DNA of 14,970 bases from assembly GCA_014379075.1 (NCBI GenBank), contig JACMMN010000269.1, positions 1 through 14,970 on the forward strand, written 5' to 3'. The notes beneath the pieces are model-generated. The model was not told where the DNA came from. It searched no databases and was given only the letters and a program-made list of their open reading frames with translations. Shown piece after piece: positions 6,326-14,519 of this stretch (position 1 is its first letter; every line of letters starts with the position of its first letter). Both the position numbers and the translations under genes were made by a program. This DNA comes from Pyrinomonadaceae bacterium (GTDB taxonomy: Bacteria > Acidobacteriota > Blastocatellia > Pyrinomonadales > Pyrinomonadaceae).

Positions 6326-8998
6326 CTAAACGATCTTTTGTTTGATGTCCCGCAGAAGTGATCTGGCTTCATCGGGCGACAAAGCATCGATGTTTGCATT
6401 CCGAAGTTCGTTTACTGCGTTTTCATTCGAGATCGCGAAAAGCGAGATCTGCGAAGCGGACTGTCGGGCGGCCGCCGCTTCGAGGCCGGTTTTACGCTCG
6501 TCGGCGAAAACCGCAAGCTCATACCGCTCCAATTTTGTCAGTACATCCTTAGCCCGTTCGATCACTTGCTGAGGCAACCCGGCGAGACGTGCAACGGCTA
6601 TTCCGTATGATTTAGATGCTTTTCCTTTGTGCAGTTTATGCAGAAAAACGACCTCGCCGTCTTTTTCCGTCGCCGAGATCTGGTAATTTTTCGCGCCGGG
6701 TAGGCTTTCGGCAAGTTCGGTCATTTCGTGATAGTGTGTTGCGAACAAAGTTTTCGCCGAATGATCGGGAGAATTATGGAGATATTCCGCGACCGCCCAG
6801 GCGATCGAAAGGCCATCAAATGTCGATGTCCCCCGGCCGATCTCGTCGAGCAGTATTAAACTTCGAGGCGTCGCATTATGCAGAATCGCCGCCGTTTCAG
6901 TCATCTCGACCATAAACGTCGAACGTCCCGAGGCCAAGTCGTCGGACGCACCGACGCGTGTCCAGATGCGGTCGATGATCGGCAAACGAGCCGAAGTCGC
7001 GGGAACGAACGAACCGATCTGGGCCAGGATTTGAATCAAGGCTAATTGTCTTAAAATAGTAGACTTACCGCCCATATTTGCGCCGGTTATGATCAAAAGC
7101 CGGTCCGTCGAATTATTAAGATAGACATCGTTCGGTATAAACGATTCGCTCAAAAAAGCCTCAACAACCGGGTGGCGGCCATTTTTTATCTCGATCTCGT
7201 CACCGTCGTGGAGTACCGGGCTGACATAATTTCGTCGCATTGCGGTTTCGGCCAGGGAAGCAAGCACATCAAGAGTTGCCAAGGCACGGGCAGTCGATTG
7301 GAGCCTCTGCGTTTCCTGTCTAACCAGGTCTCGCACATCCTGAAACAGCCGTGTTTCCAGATCTATTATTTTGTCTTCGGTGCCGAGAACCTTTGCTTCC
7401 CATTCTTTCAGTTCGGGTGTCGTGTAACGCTCGGCATTAGTCAATGTTTGACGCCGTTCGTAGTCGTCCGGCACACGCGAGACATTTCCCTTCGAAATCT
7501 CTATGTAGTAACCAAAGACATTGTTAAATCTCACCTTGAGATTGCCGATGCCGGTTCGGGTCTTCTCGTGTTCTTCGAAGGCGGCAATAGTTTGCTTCGC
7601 CGAACGCGACACGCCTCGGAGATCGTCCAGTTCGCTGTTAAAACCGATTCGAATTGTGCCGCCATCTGCTAGGTTTACCGGAGGCTGGTCAGAGATTGCC
7701 CCGTTGATTAGTTCCCGGATCTCCGGCATTTCGAAAATATTTTCCGAGAGTACCTGAAGCAAAAGCGATTTAGCATCGGAAAGCGATGAATTTATGCTCG
7801 GAGTTCGCGCTAGGGATAAGGTTAGTGAAAGCAGATCTCTCGCGGATGCGGTTCCCAAATTCAACCTGCCGACCAGGCGTTCCAGATCGGACACTTCTTT
7901 CAGTAGGAACCGAAGTTTGTCGCGCAAAATTGAATCGGTTAATTCCGTTACCGCGGAAAGCCGGGTCTGGATCTCGCTTCGTTTTATCGACGGCCGCAAC
8001 ACCCACGAACGCAGCAGACGGGCGCCCATTCCTGTTATCGTTTCGTCGATAACGCTTAGCAAAACCCGCTTTGCGGTTTCATTTCTGGACTGCACGACCT
8101 CGAGATTCCGCAAAGTTATCGCATCCAGCACCATGAAATCCTGCGTTTCGTAATAATTTATCGAAGAAATATGTTCCGCTGACGCTTTTTGTGTGTGATG
8201 GGCATAATATAAACATGCACCGGCCGCCCGCACTGCCTCGGTTCTTCCTTCCAGCCCGAAACCAGAAAGCTCTTTTGTGCCGAACTGCTTACGCAGCATC
8301 TCTTCACAGTCCGTTGTATTAAAAAGCCGGTCTTCCAAAGGCGTTAACGTAATACTTGAGGAATGCACCCGTTTAGCGGTATTTGAGGAAGCCTCTTGTC
8401 CCGATAACAAATCAGCCGGAAAATCTAAGGCGAAACTTTGGTGCAGCAATTTACTTAAAGAAAGCGGGAAAAGAATCTCTCGAGGCGAGTAGCCGTCGAT
8501 TTGTTCGCGGATCTTTATCCACGCATCGGCACCCGACATTTCGGCAGCCAAAAACTCGCCGGTGGAAAGTTCGAGGAATGCAATACCAAACGTTTCACCC
8601 GTTCCGCAAACTGCCGCCAGGTAAACCGATTCTCTCGATTCGACGAGCTGCGAATCGATCGCGGTTCCGGGTGTGACGACGCGGACGACCTCGCGCTTCA
8701 CCAGCTTCACGCCTTTAACCGCGGCTTCGGCTTGTTCGCAGATCGCTACCCGATAGCCTTTTTTTACAAGGCGGTCAATATAGCTTGCGGCCGCGTGGTG
8801 AGGCACACCGCACATTGGGATCGGGTTTTTCGAGTCCTTCTGGCGGGCAGTCAAAGTAATCTCAAGTTCCCGCGCTCCGATTATTGCATCCTCATTAAAA
8901 AACTCGTAAAAATCACCTAGGCGAAACATCAGAAGCGTTCCGGGATAGAGTTTTTTGATATCGAGATATTGCCGCAGCATCGGCGTGGGGTTTTCCAT
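6326..8998 (-). CDS. mutS: DNA mismatch repair protein MutS
   Basis: This 890-residue protein is a full-length MutS that recognises mismatches and starts methyl- or nick-directed repair with MutL. The N-terminal mismatch-binding domain has GDFYEFF with the intercalating Phe30 and Glu32. The ATPase domain shows Walker A GANMGGKST at 639-647 (Ala replaces the common Pro), Walker B LLDEIGRGTSTFDG with Asp718-Glu719, and ATHYHEMTEL after it. QISLF at 850-854 matches a beta-clamp binding motif, and the last helix (LSPDEARSLLRDIKQ) resembles the oligomerisation tail. Length is near the usual 850-900. The ATG at 8998 aligns with the start expected from homologues, but no Shine-Dalgarno is seen; a palindrome sits immediately upstream. 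It is 111 bp from nagZ on the same strand, with no evidence of functional linkage. Confidence 0.98.
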   Translation of the reverse strand: MENPTPMLRQYLDIKKLYPGTLLMFRLGDFYEFFNEDAIIGARELEITLTARQKDSKNPIPMCGVPHHAAASYIDRLVKKGYRVAICEQAEAAVKGVKLVKREVVRVVTPGTAIDSQLVESRESVYLAAVCGTGETFGIAFLELSTGEFLAAEMSGADAWIKIREQIDGYSPREILFPLSLSKLLHQSFALDFPADLLSGQEASSNTAKRVHSSSITLTPLEDRLFNTTDCEEMLRKQFGTKELSGFGLEGRTEAVRAAGACLYYAHHTQKASAEHISSINYYETQDFMVLDAITLRNLEVVQSRNETAKRVLLSVIDETITGMGARLLRSWVLRPSIKRSEIQTRLSAVTELTDSILRDKLRFLLKEVSDLERLVGRLNLGTASARDLLSLTLSLARTPSINSSLSDAKSLLLQVLSENIFEMPEIRELINGAISDQPPVNLADGGTIRIGFNSELDDLRGVSRSAKQTIAAFEEHEKTRTGIGNLKVRFNNVFGYYIEISKGNVSRVPDDYERRQTLTNAERYTTPELKEWEAKVLGTEDKIIDLETRLFQDVRDLVRQETQRLQSTARALATLDVLASLAETAMRRNYVSPVLHDGDEIEIKNGRHPVVEAFLSESFIPNDVYLNNSTDRLLIITGANMGGKSTILRQLALIQILAQIGSFVPATSARLPIIDRIWTRVGASDDLASGRSTFMVEMTETAAILHNATPRSLILLDEIGRGTSTFDGLSIAWAVAEYLHNSPDHSAKTLFATHYHEMTELAESLPGAKNYQISATEKDGEVVFLHKLHKGKASKSYGIAVARLAGLPQQVIERAKDVLTKLERYELAVFADERKTGLEAAAARQSASQISLFAISNENAVNELRNANIDALSPDEARSLLRDIKQKIV

Positions 8999-9000
8999 AG

Positions 9001-9016
9001 GTTGTTCGCGAGCAAC
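9001..9016. repeat. 16-bp near-perfect palindrome abutting the mutS start
   Basis: GTTGTTCGCGAGCAAC is a 16-bp palindrome with one mismatched pair (T/G, positions 5 and 12). It ends two bases upstream of the mutS ATG and occupies the place of a ribosome binding site. It may be an operator or a small hairpin in the mutS leader, or chance. One half (GTTGTTCGC) recurs inverted at 9133-9141. Confidence 0.6.
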
Positions 9017-9120
9017 TGCCGATACAAAGTCTAACGAAAATGTTCAAACTTTTAAAATCGAAGGTTTTCAAAGTACCGGCCTTTTGATAAACTACTCACT
9101 TATTGCGAGATAACACATTC

Positions 9121-9148
9121 TTGAGGTATTTAGCGAACAACGTATCTT
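9121..9148 (+). promoter_or_regulatory. Tentative promoter for the polysaccharide operon
   Basis: TTGAGG (9121-9126) and TATCTT (9143-9148) are separated by 16 bp; each matches four of six consensus bases. It would leave a leader of about 60 bases before the export-protein gene. The inverted copy GCGAACAAC (9133-9141) lies in its spacer. Another weak candidate (TTTTCA with TAAACT, around 9066-9094) exists, so this call is uncertain. Confidence 0.25.
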
Positions 9149-9203
9149 TGCTGGGGACAATCCAAGGGCTTAAAATTCCTATAGATAGAAATTCCCGATT
9201 CAC

Positions 9204-9207
9204 GGAG
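9204..9207 (+). promoter_or_regulatory. Ribosome binding site GGAG of the export-protein gene
   Basis: GGAG lies nine bases before the ATG at 9217. It decides between this ATG and the longer in-frame start at 9103, whose extra 38 residues would put charged sequence before the signal peptide. Confidence 0.7.
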
Positions 9208-9216
9208 TTTAAGATT

Positions 9217-10239
9217 ATGAGAAACATAACAAAGATACCGGCTCTTAGTATACTGATTTTGTCGGCCCTGATTTCAGTTACCGGTCAGACCGTCACCCCG
9301 CCGGCGAATGACGCCACGCAGGCCGATCCAAAAAAAGACGTAATTATTCCGACCGCATTTCCGGGCACACAAATTAAAGACGAACGATATCGTATCGGGT
9401 TTCAGGACAAACTGGATATACAGGTCTTCCGCCACCCTGAACTCAGCCAGAGTGTCAATGTTAATTCAAACGGGACTATCAATCTTTTTCGTCTGGATCA
9501 ACCTTTGGTGGCGGTCTGCAAGACCGAAAGGGAATTGGGCGACGATGTTGCCGCAGCCTACCGTAAGGATTATTTAAGAAATCCGCAGGTGAACGTAAAC
9601 GCCTCCGAAAAGCTGTCTCAGGCATTTGCAGTGATCGGAGCCGTCGAAAAGCCGGGAAATTATTTTATCAGCCGCAAAGTCCGTTTGCTTGAACTCCTAG
9701 CTCAGGCCGGCGGGCCTTCAAAAGAAGCTGGAACACGCGTTCTCGTTGCCCGCACCGGCAGCACATCTAACTGCAAATTGAACGACGCGAGCGAGCCAGC
9801 CGTGGAAGAAGACATTGCTCTACTTGATTTCAAGATCAGCGAGGTGATGGAGGGAAAACGCGACCTCGTCATGCGGCCGGGCGATATAGTATCCGTAATG
9901 GATGCGGATGTCGTCTACGTTTACGGCAACGTCAATAAGCAGGGCCAGGTTATTATAAAGGAACCTATCACGCTGACTCAGGCACTTGCCTCGTCGGAAG
10001 GGCTTAAACCCGCGACCAAAAAAGACAATATCAGAATTATTCGTCAAAAGCCGGGAAGTCTTGAACGTGACGAATTCATCTATAACCTGAACGATATAGC
10101 TAAAAGGAAAGTTGACGATCCTTTTCTGCAGCCGAACGATATAGTTGCAGTTTCCGAAGATCGGACCAAGAGCATTTTGATCGGGATAAAAAACAGCCTT
10201 ACGCAGGGAGCGTCCAGCATTTTTTATAGATTTCCCTAA
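9217..10239 (+). CDS. Polysaccharide export protein (Wza-like, Poly_export plus SLBB)
   Basis: This 340-residue exported protein should form the periplasmic/outer-membrane channel for exopolysaccharide or capsule. Residues 1-23 are a signal peptide (MRNITK, hydrophobic core, then VTG). A Poly_export domain follows, with YRIGFQDKLDIQVFRHPELSQ at about 58-78 and YLRNPQVNV at 119-127, then SLBB-type repeats at about 134-180 (IGAVEKPGNYF) and 232-278 (VYGNVNKQGQVIIKEPITLTQAL). Unlike Escherichia coli Wza there is no lipobox cysteine; the only cysteines are Cys101 and Cys186 within the mature domain. The last 25 residues (KSILIGIKNSLTQGASSIFYRFP) could be the membrane-inserting C-terminal segment, which is inference. 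The kinase gene follows after 10 bp, as in wza-wzc operons. Confidence 0.88.
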   Translation: MRNITKIPALSILILSALISVTGQTVTPPANDATQADPKKDVIIPTAFPGTQIKDERYRIGFQDKLDIQVFRHPELSQSVNVNSNGTINLFRLDQPLVAVCKTERELGDDVAAAYRKDYLRNPQVNVNASEKLSQAFAVIGAVEKPGNYFISRKVRLLELLAQAGGPSKEAGTRVLVARTGSTSNCKLNDASEPAVEEDIALLDFKISEVMEGKRDLVMRPGDIVSVMDADVVYVYGNVNKQGQVIIKEPITLTQALASSEGLKPATKKDNIRIIRQKPGSLERDEFIYNLNDIAKRKVDDPFLQPNDIVAVSEDRTKSILIGIKNSLTQGASSIFYRFP

Positions 10240-10249
10240 AATATAAGTA

Positions 10250-12736
10250 ATGAAAGAAAGTCGTGAAATTGTTCAAAAGCCCCTTAATGAGCCGCTGGAT
10301 TTTGAGCGTCAATTCGAACCGCAGATCGTTGCGGGAACTGGCCGTTACCCGGCCTATCGTGATGCAAATGCCCCGGAAGGTTTTCAACTCCTGGACTATT
10401 GGCGCGCCATTAGAAAACGTTTGTGGCTCGTGATCGGCATTTCCGTACTCGCCACGACGCTCGCGGCGATCTACATGGCCCGCAAACCAGACATCTATTT
10501 GGCAAGCGCGGTAATTCAAGTCGATCTTGAACAAACCAATCCTGACCTCGTGACGAGCGAACGGCAAAGGCCGTCTTCCAATCCCGACCCCTCGTATTTC
10601 AATACACAGCTCCAGCTTCTCAAGAGCGAGACCCTACTTCGACGAGTGATCAAGGAACATAATCTCGACACCAACAAGGATTTTCAGGCGGCGAAGAACG
10701 AAGGCAACATTTCCGCGTTTCGGTCGATGCTGAAGGCAATCGGGCTTGCAAGTGACGACTCGAAAAAGCCGAACGAAAGCGGTGAAGCACCGCCGGCCAA
10801 CTCTACCCTTGTTTCCGCCGATGAAATTGCTGACGCGGTAAGGCTTGCGCCCTACGTAAAATATTTGGATCTAAATTTGGGAATCGAACCGGTCAGGGAA
10901 TCGCGCGCGACCGTCAAGGACACACGGCTGATCCAGATCTCGTTTCGCCATACAGATCCGGAACTTGCCGCGTTCGTGATAAACGGCATCGGTGAGACAT
11001 TTACAAACTTAAATCAGGAAAAACGATCGGGCACGAGCCGTAAGACAAGTGACTTTCTGCAGCAAAGGATCGCGGATCTCCAATCTGAGATTCGGAACGA
11101 CGAGATAAAACTGGTCGATCTAAAACAGGATAAGGGAATCCTGAAAACCAGCGGCGAACAGACGATCGTGATCGACAGGCTCTCCGGTTTGAATAAAGAC
11201 CTGCTCGATTCGGAGAATAAGAGAAAAAACGCAGAAGCCGAATATTTTTCGGTCAAGGATTCGCCTGAGAGGATCAGTTCATTGGCCGAGGCCGGAAGTG
11301 CCCGTTACATAACCGAACGTGAGAATTATGTCCTAGCGCTCAGAAACGACACTCAAAAGAAGATCGCCGACCTGCAAGCCAATAAGGCCAAATTACTGGA
11401 AGAATACAAAGAATCGGCGCCGGAAATAAGAGAGGTGGATACGCAGATAGCAAGCCTCGAAGATTCGGTGAGCCGGGCAGTCGACAAGAATAATAAAGAT
11501 CTGCAGGGTTATAGGGACCGCACTTCCAAGGTGCTGGTCGATAATCTTCGAACGCAGTATTTGCGGGCAAAGGAACAGGAAGACAAGGTTCGCAGCGCGT
11601 TCGACGCTCAATATAATGAGGCTCAGGGGCAGAATACCGGTGCTGTGCTGCTGAAACTTCTCGAACAAAACATAGAGACAAACAAGGGATTTCTTGAAAA
11701 TTTGCGCAACCAGCAAAGTTCTAATGATGTTGCGTCAAAAGGATCGGATAACAATATCAGCGTTGCGAGTTTTGCGATTCCGCCCGAAACTCCTGTTTCA
11801 CCGAGGCGGCTGACGACAGTTATGGCCGCACTGTTTCTTTCGGTATTTTTCGGAATGGGCCTGGCGCTCTTTTTAGAATATCTCGACGACACTATTCGAA
11901 CGACCGAAGAGATCGAGGCCTTTCTCCAGCTTCCGGCCCTTGCGGCTATCCCTACAATCGACTCCATTGCTAAGCGGAAGCTTTTATTGGTAGGAGCCAA
12001 CGGCGAAGAGGAGCAGGACAGGGCGAAATCCGAACTACTCATATATGCCGATCCGCGCTCGTCATTAGCTGAAGCGTACCGGCAATTGCGAACGTCGATC
12101 CTGCTCTCGACAGCCGGGCATCCGCCAAAAACCTTGCTGATAACATCCAGCCTGCCCTCTGAAGGCAAGACGACCACGGCAACGAATACGGCTATCAGCC
12201 TTGCTCAAACTGGAGCTAAAGTCTTGATAATAGACGCAGATATGCGCAGGCCGAGGCTTCATGCGGTCTTTGATATTGAGAACGGCCAAGGACTTAGCAG
12301 TCTGCTTTCAAGTGAATTTACAGACGCGGATATATTGCGGATTGTTAAGGTTGATGAGCGGACAAAGCTTAATTTATTGACGTCCGGCCCGATTCCACCG
12401 AATCCGGCTGAACTGATCGGTTCACCTCAAATGGTCCGCCTTCTGAAATCGCTGCAAAATCATTACACACATGTCGTCGTCGATTCGCCTCCGATTGCGT
12501 CGTTTACAGATGGTGTATTGATTGCCTCAATGGTTGACGGCGTCATATTGGTCGTGCATTCCGGCGAAAGCTCGCGACAGGTGGTCCGGCGAACGCGGCA
12601 GCTCCTGCAGGATGTCGGAGCCAAGATCCTCGGCGTCGTTCTGAACCGGGTCAACCTGAACTCTCAGGACAATTACTACTATTACCAAAGTTACTATCAC
12701 CGCAATAACTACAACAGCGACGATCAGGCCGATTGA
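10250..12736 (+). CDS. Wzc-like chain-length regulator fused to BY-family tyrosine kinase
   Basis: This 828-residue inner-membrane protein controls polysaccharide chain length and export. An N-terminal Wzz domain has TM1 at about 58-77, a long periplasmic coiled-coil region (about 240-490), a proline-rich PPETPVSPRR segment before TM2 (about 523-545), then a cytosolic kinase. Kinase landmarks are the EAYRQLR oligomerisation motif (Glu608, Arg611, Arg614), Walker A SLPSEGKTT with Lys640, Walker A' LIIDADMRRP at 659-668, and Walker B VVVDSPP with Asp745. The C-terminal tail NYYYYQSYYHRNNY (808-821) holds seven tyrosines and is the expected autophosphorylation cluster. Phosphorylation cycling of this tail is known to govern octamer assembly and export in Wzc. 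The cognate phosphatase is not in the window. The gene starts 10 bp after the export protein, without a clear ribosome binding site. Confidence 0.94.
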   Translation: MKESREIVQKPLNEPLDFERQFEPQIVAGTGRYPAYRDANAPEGFQLLDYWRAIRKRLWLVIGISVLATTLAAIYMARKPDIYLASAVIQVDLEQTNPDLVTSERQRPSSNPDPSYFNTQLQLLKSETLLRRVIKEHNLDTNKDFQAAKNEGNISAFRSMLKAIGLASDDSKKPNESGEAPPANSTLVSADEIADAVRLAPYVKYLDLNLGIEPVRESRATVKDTRLIQISFRHTDPELAAFVINGIGETFTNLNQEKRSGTSRKTSDFLQQRIADLQSEIRNDEIKLVDLKQDKGILKTSGEQTIVIDRLSGLNKDLLDSENKRKNAEAEYFSVKDSPERISSLAEAGSARYITERENYVLALRNDTQKKIADLQANKAKLLEEYKESAPEIREVDTQIASLEDSVSRAVDKNNKDLQGYRDRTSKVLVDNLRTQYLRAKEQEDKVRSAFDAQYNEAQGQNTGAVLLKLLEQNIETNKGFLENLRNQQSSNDVASKGSDNNISVASFAIPPETPVSPRRLTTVMAALFLSVFFGMGLALFLEYLDDTIRTTEEIEAFLQLPALAAIPTIDSIAKRKLLLVGANGEEEQDRAKSELLIYADPRSSLAEAYRQLRTSILLSTAGHPPKTLLITSSLPSEGKTTTATNTAISLAQTGAKVLIIDADMRRPRLHAVFDIENGQGLSSLLSSEFTDADILRIVKVDERTKLNLLTSGPIPPNPAELIGSPQMVRLLKSLQNHYTHVVVDSPPIASFTDGVLIASMVDGVILVVHSGESSRQVVRRTRQLLQDVGAKILGVVLNRVNLNSQDNYYYYQSYYHRNNYNSDDQAD

Positions 12737-12769
12737 TCTGGGGCGTTGGCATTCCGCTTTGCGCGGCTC

Positions 12770-12818
12770 TTTCAAGTTTCGAGTTTTCAATCTAAAGGCT
12801 GAAACTCGAAACCTGAAA
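12770..12818. repeat. Imperfect 18-bp inverted repeat (hairpin) built of 7-nt units
   Basis: The left arm (12770-12789) reads TTTCAAG, TTTCGAG, TTTTCA; the right arm (12800-12818) reads TGAAACTC, GAAACCT, GAAA. They pair over about 18 bp with one A/C mismatch and one bulged T around a ten-base loop. It lies in the 111-bp gap between the kinase and the membrane-protein genes, inside the presumed operon. There is no T tract after it, so it is not a canonical terminator; it could stabilise or attenuate the transcript. Confidence 0.8.
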
Positions 12819-12847
12819 TACGCCGGGGGCGACACTTCATACATCGT

Positions 12848-14461
12848 ATGCAAGAAAGTCAGGATGAATCTAATTTGCCTGCCTCATTTACATGGAAGGA
12901 CGCCGTCTTTTTTTCGGCGGCTCTGCTTTTCATTTATTCACAGCTTTTTCAGCTTCCATTCACTCCGATCTATTTTGACGGCGACCATTTGATCCCGATT
13001 TCGAACGCCATGCGGATGCTCGACGGCGAGGTGATGCACAGGGATTTCTTTCATTTTGCACCGCCCGGAACTGAATTGATCTATGCCGCTCTTTTTTCGA
13101 TATTCGGAGTAAAGGTCTGGGTTTTGAATATAGCGATCGTCCTGCTGACGATTGCACAGGTATGGCTGTTGTGGATTTTCTCGCGCCAGGTTCTATCGGG
13201 ATCAGGGGTTTACCTGCCGGCGGTTATATTCCTGACAGTCGGTTTCCGGCAAATGGGAATAGACGGGAGCTACCGTTTGTTTAGCGTGGTTTTCGCCCTC
13301 GCCGGTATCGCAGTGCTAATGAACAGGCGTTCAACCCGCAATCTTATCCTCGCGGGCGGACTCTGCGGGCTGGCGTCGTTTTTTGTGCAGCCTCGCGGCC
13401 TTGTCGGCATTGCAGGGATCTCGGTTTTTTTACTATGGGAAAATTACCAGAATGGATTCAACGTGAAATCTTTGCTGAAAAGCGGGCTTTACCTGACGTT
13501 GCCGTTTATTTTGGTCATCATCGTAACTCAATCGTACTTTGCATGGCAGGCCGGGCTCGGTAATTATTATTTCGATCTGGTAACTTTTTTGCGGAAGCAT
13601 TACCCGCATGACCCGTTAAATAACGAATTCTCCTATTTCAGCGATGTTCCGGGCTTCGGGAAATATCTCGAAACCATGTCATCGCAGGCAGCAGTTTTTC
13701 GTTTTATAAGAGCCGGGTTGCCGGTCATATTTTACTATGCGTTGATCCCGCTCACGTATTTCGTTCTTCTTTTCGTTATCTGGAAACGCAAAGGCAGTTC
13801 AGTTTCCCCCGATCTAAAAGCGAAACTCGTGCTGCTTTGCTTTGCCGGGCTCGCACTGGCCGGCGGGATCTCTGCTCCGACGGCAACGCGGATTTATCAT
13901 GTCGCCATACCTGGAATCGTAATTTTTGTCTGGCTTTTCAAACAAATTCCGTTTACGGCAAAGCTCACACCGATTTGTTTATTTTTATTGGTTCTATTAG
14001 GCTTTTCATATGCCGTGCAGCGCCAGGCGATCGCAAAAGACCAAATTGATCTTCCGGCCGGAAACGCGGCCTTTATATCGAAGGACTCGTTCGGCAAAAT
14101 CGAGTGGATGAACGCCCATACCGAAAGAGGAGATACATTTTACGAAGCCTTTCACCCGAGTTTTTATTTTCCCCTTCATCTCAAAAACCCGACACCTTTT
14201 TATCTGGTGCGTGATTCGGAATATACACCCTATTTTCAGGTCGAATCGATAGTAGCGGCATTGGAAAAGGATCCGCCGAATTTGATAGTCTGGGAGGGAA
14301 CGTATTCGAAACCAGTCGGCGAGCGGATGCCCGGCGACAATATGGAACCGCTGTGGCAGTTTGTTTCGACGAATTATGAGCAGATAGAAGAGTTCAAGGG
14401 AGCGGGCGAATTTACCTTGACTAGCGAGCGTGACAGTGAAGTATGGGAATTAAAAAAATGA
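12848..14461 (+). CDS. Polytopic membrane protein, probable GT-C fold glycosyltransferase
   Basis: This 537-residue protein has about ten to eleven hydrophobic helices over residues 18-390 and a soluble C-terminal part of about 150 residues. The first outer loop contains FDGDH (43-47) and GEVMHRDFFHFAPPG (60-74). Acidic residues in this loop followed by a PPG element are typical of the PMT/ArnT-like GT-C glycosyltransferases that use lipid-linked sugars; the match is by eye and the donor and acceptor are unknown. No strong Shine-Dalgarno precedes the ATG at 12848, and a downstream start is possible. Position after the export and kinase genes suggests it adds or transfers sugars, or otherwise takes part in polymer synthesis. 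A polymerase or other membrane role cannot be excluded. Confidence 0.7.
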   Translation: MQESQDESNLPASFTWKDAVFFSAALLFIYSQLFQLPFTPIYFDGDHLIPISNAMRMLDGEVMHRDFFHFAPPGTELIYAALFSIFGVKVWVLNIAIVLLTIAQVWLLWIFSRQVLSGSGVYLPAVIFLTVGFRQMGIDGSYRLFSVVFALAGIAVLMNRRSTRNLILAGGLCGLASFFVQPRGLVGIAGISVFLLWENYQNGFNVKSLLKSGLYLTLPFILVIIVTQSYFAWQAGLGNYYFDLVTFLRKHYPHDPLNNEFSYFSDVPGFGKYLETMSSQAAVFRFIRAGLPVIFYYALIPLTYFVLLFVIWKRKGSSVSPDLKAKLVLLCFAGLALAGGISAPTATRIYHVAIPGIVIFVWLFKQIPFTAKLTPICLFLLVLLGFSYAVQRQAIAKDQIDLPAGNAAFISKDSFGKIEWMNAHTERGDTFYEAFHPSFYFPLHLKNPTPFYLVRDSEYTPYFQVESIVAALEKDPPNLIVWEGTYSKPVGERMPGDNMEPLWQFVSTNYEQIEEFKGAGEFTLTSERDSEVWELKK

Positions 14462-14511
14462 ACGGAAATTCTCAGCAGGTCGAGTCGGTCGTTAATAAAA
14501 AGAAGCATTAA
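14458..14511 (+). CDS. Possible 17-residue coupled mini-ORF
   Basis: An ATG overlaps the stop codon of the membrane-protein gene as ATGA and opens a frame MNGNSQQVESVVNKKKH ending at TAA 14509-14511, eight bases before the next gene. The overlap is the same type used at other junctions in this window, so ribosomes could reinitiate here. There is no ribosome binding site beyond A-rich sequence and no recognisable domain. It may be a coupling relay to the dehydrogenase, a gene remnant, or chance. Confidence 0.25.
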   Translation: MNGNSQQVESVVNKKKH

Positions 14512-14519
14512 AATAATAT

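Noticed and set aside
7172..7672. 166-codon open frame on the plus strand opposite mutS
   Set aside because: It lies wholly antisense to well-conserved mutS sequence and has no domain or ribosome binding site; a shadow of the real gene.
8501..8920. 139-codon open frame opposite the mutS 5' part
   Set aside because: Antisense to the conserved MutS mismatch-binding domain; composition follows the mutS codons.
9103..9216. Longer start for the export protein
   Set aside because: It would place 38 residues before a clear signal peptide; GGAG at 9204-9207 supports the ATG at 9217.
12759..12992. 77-codon frame across the second hairpin into the membrane-protein gene
   Set aside because: Most of it overlaps the membrane-protein gene in another frame and the rest is the repeat itself; no protein-like features.
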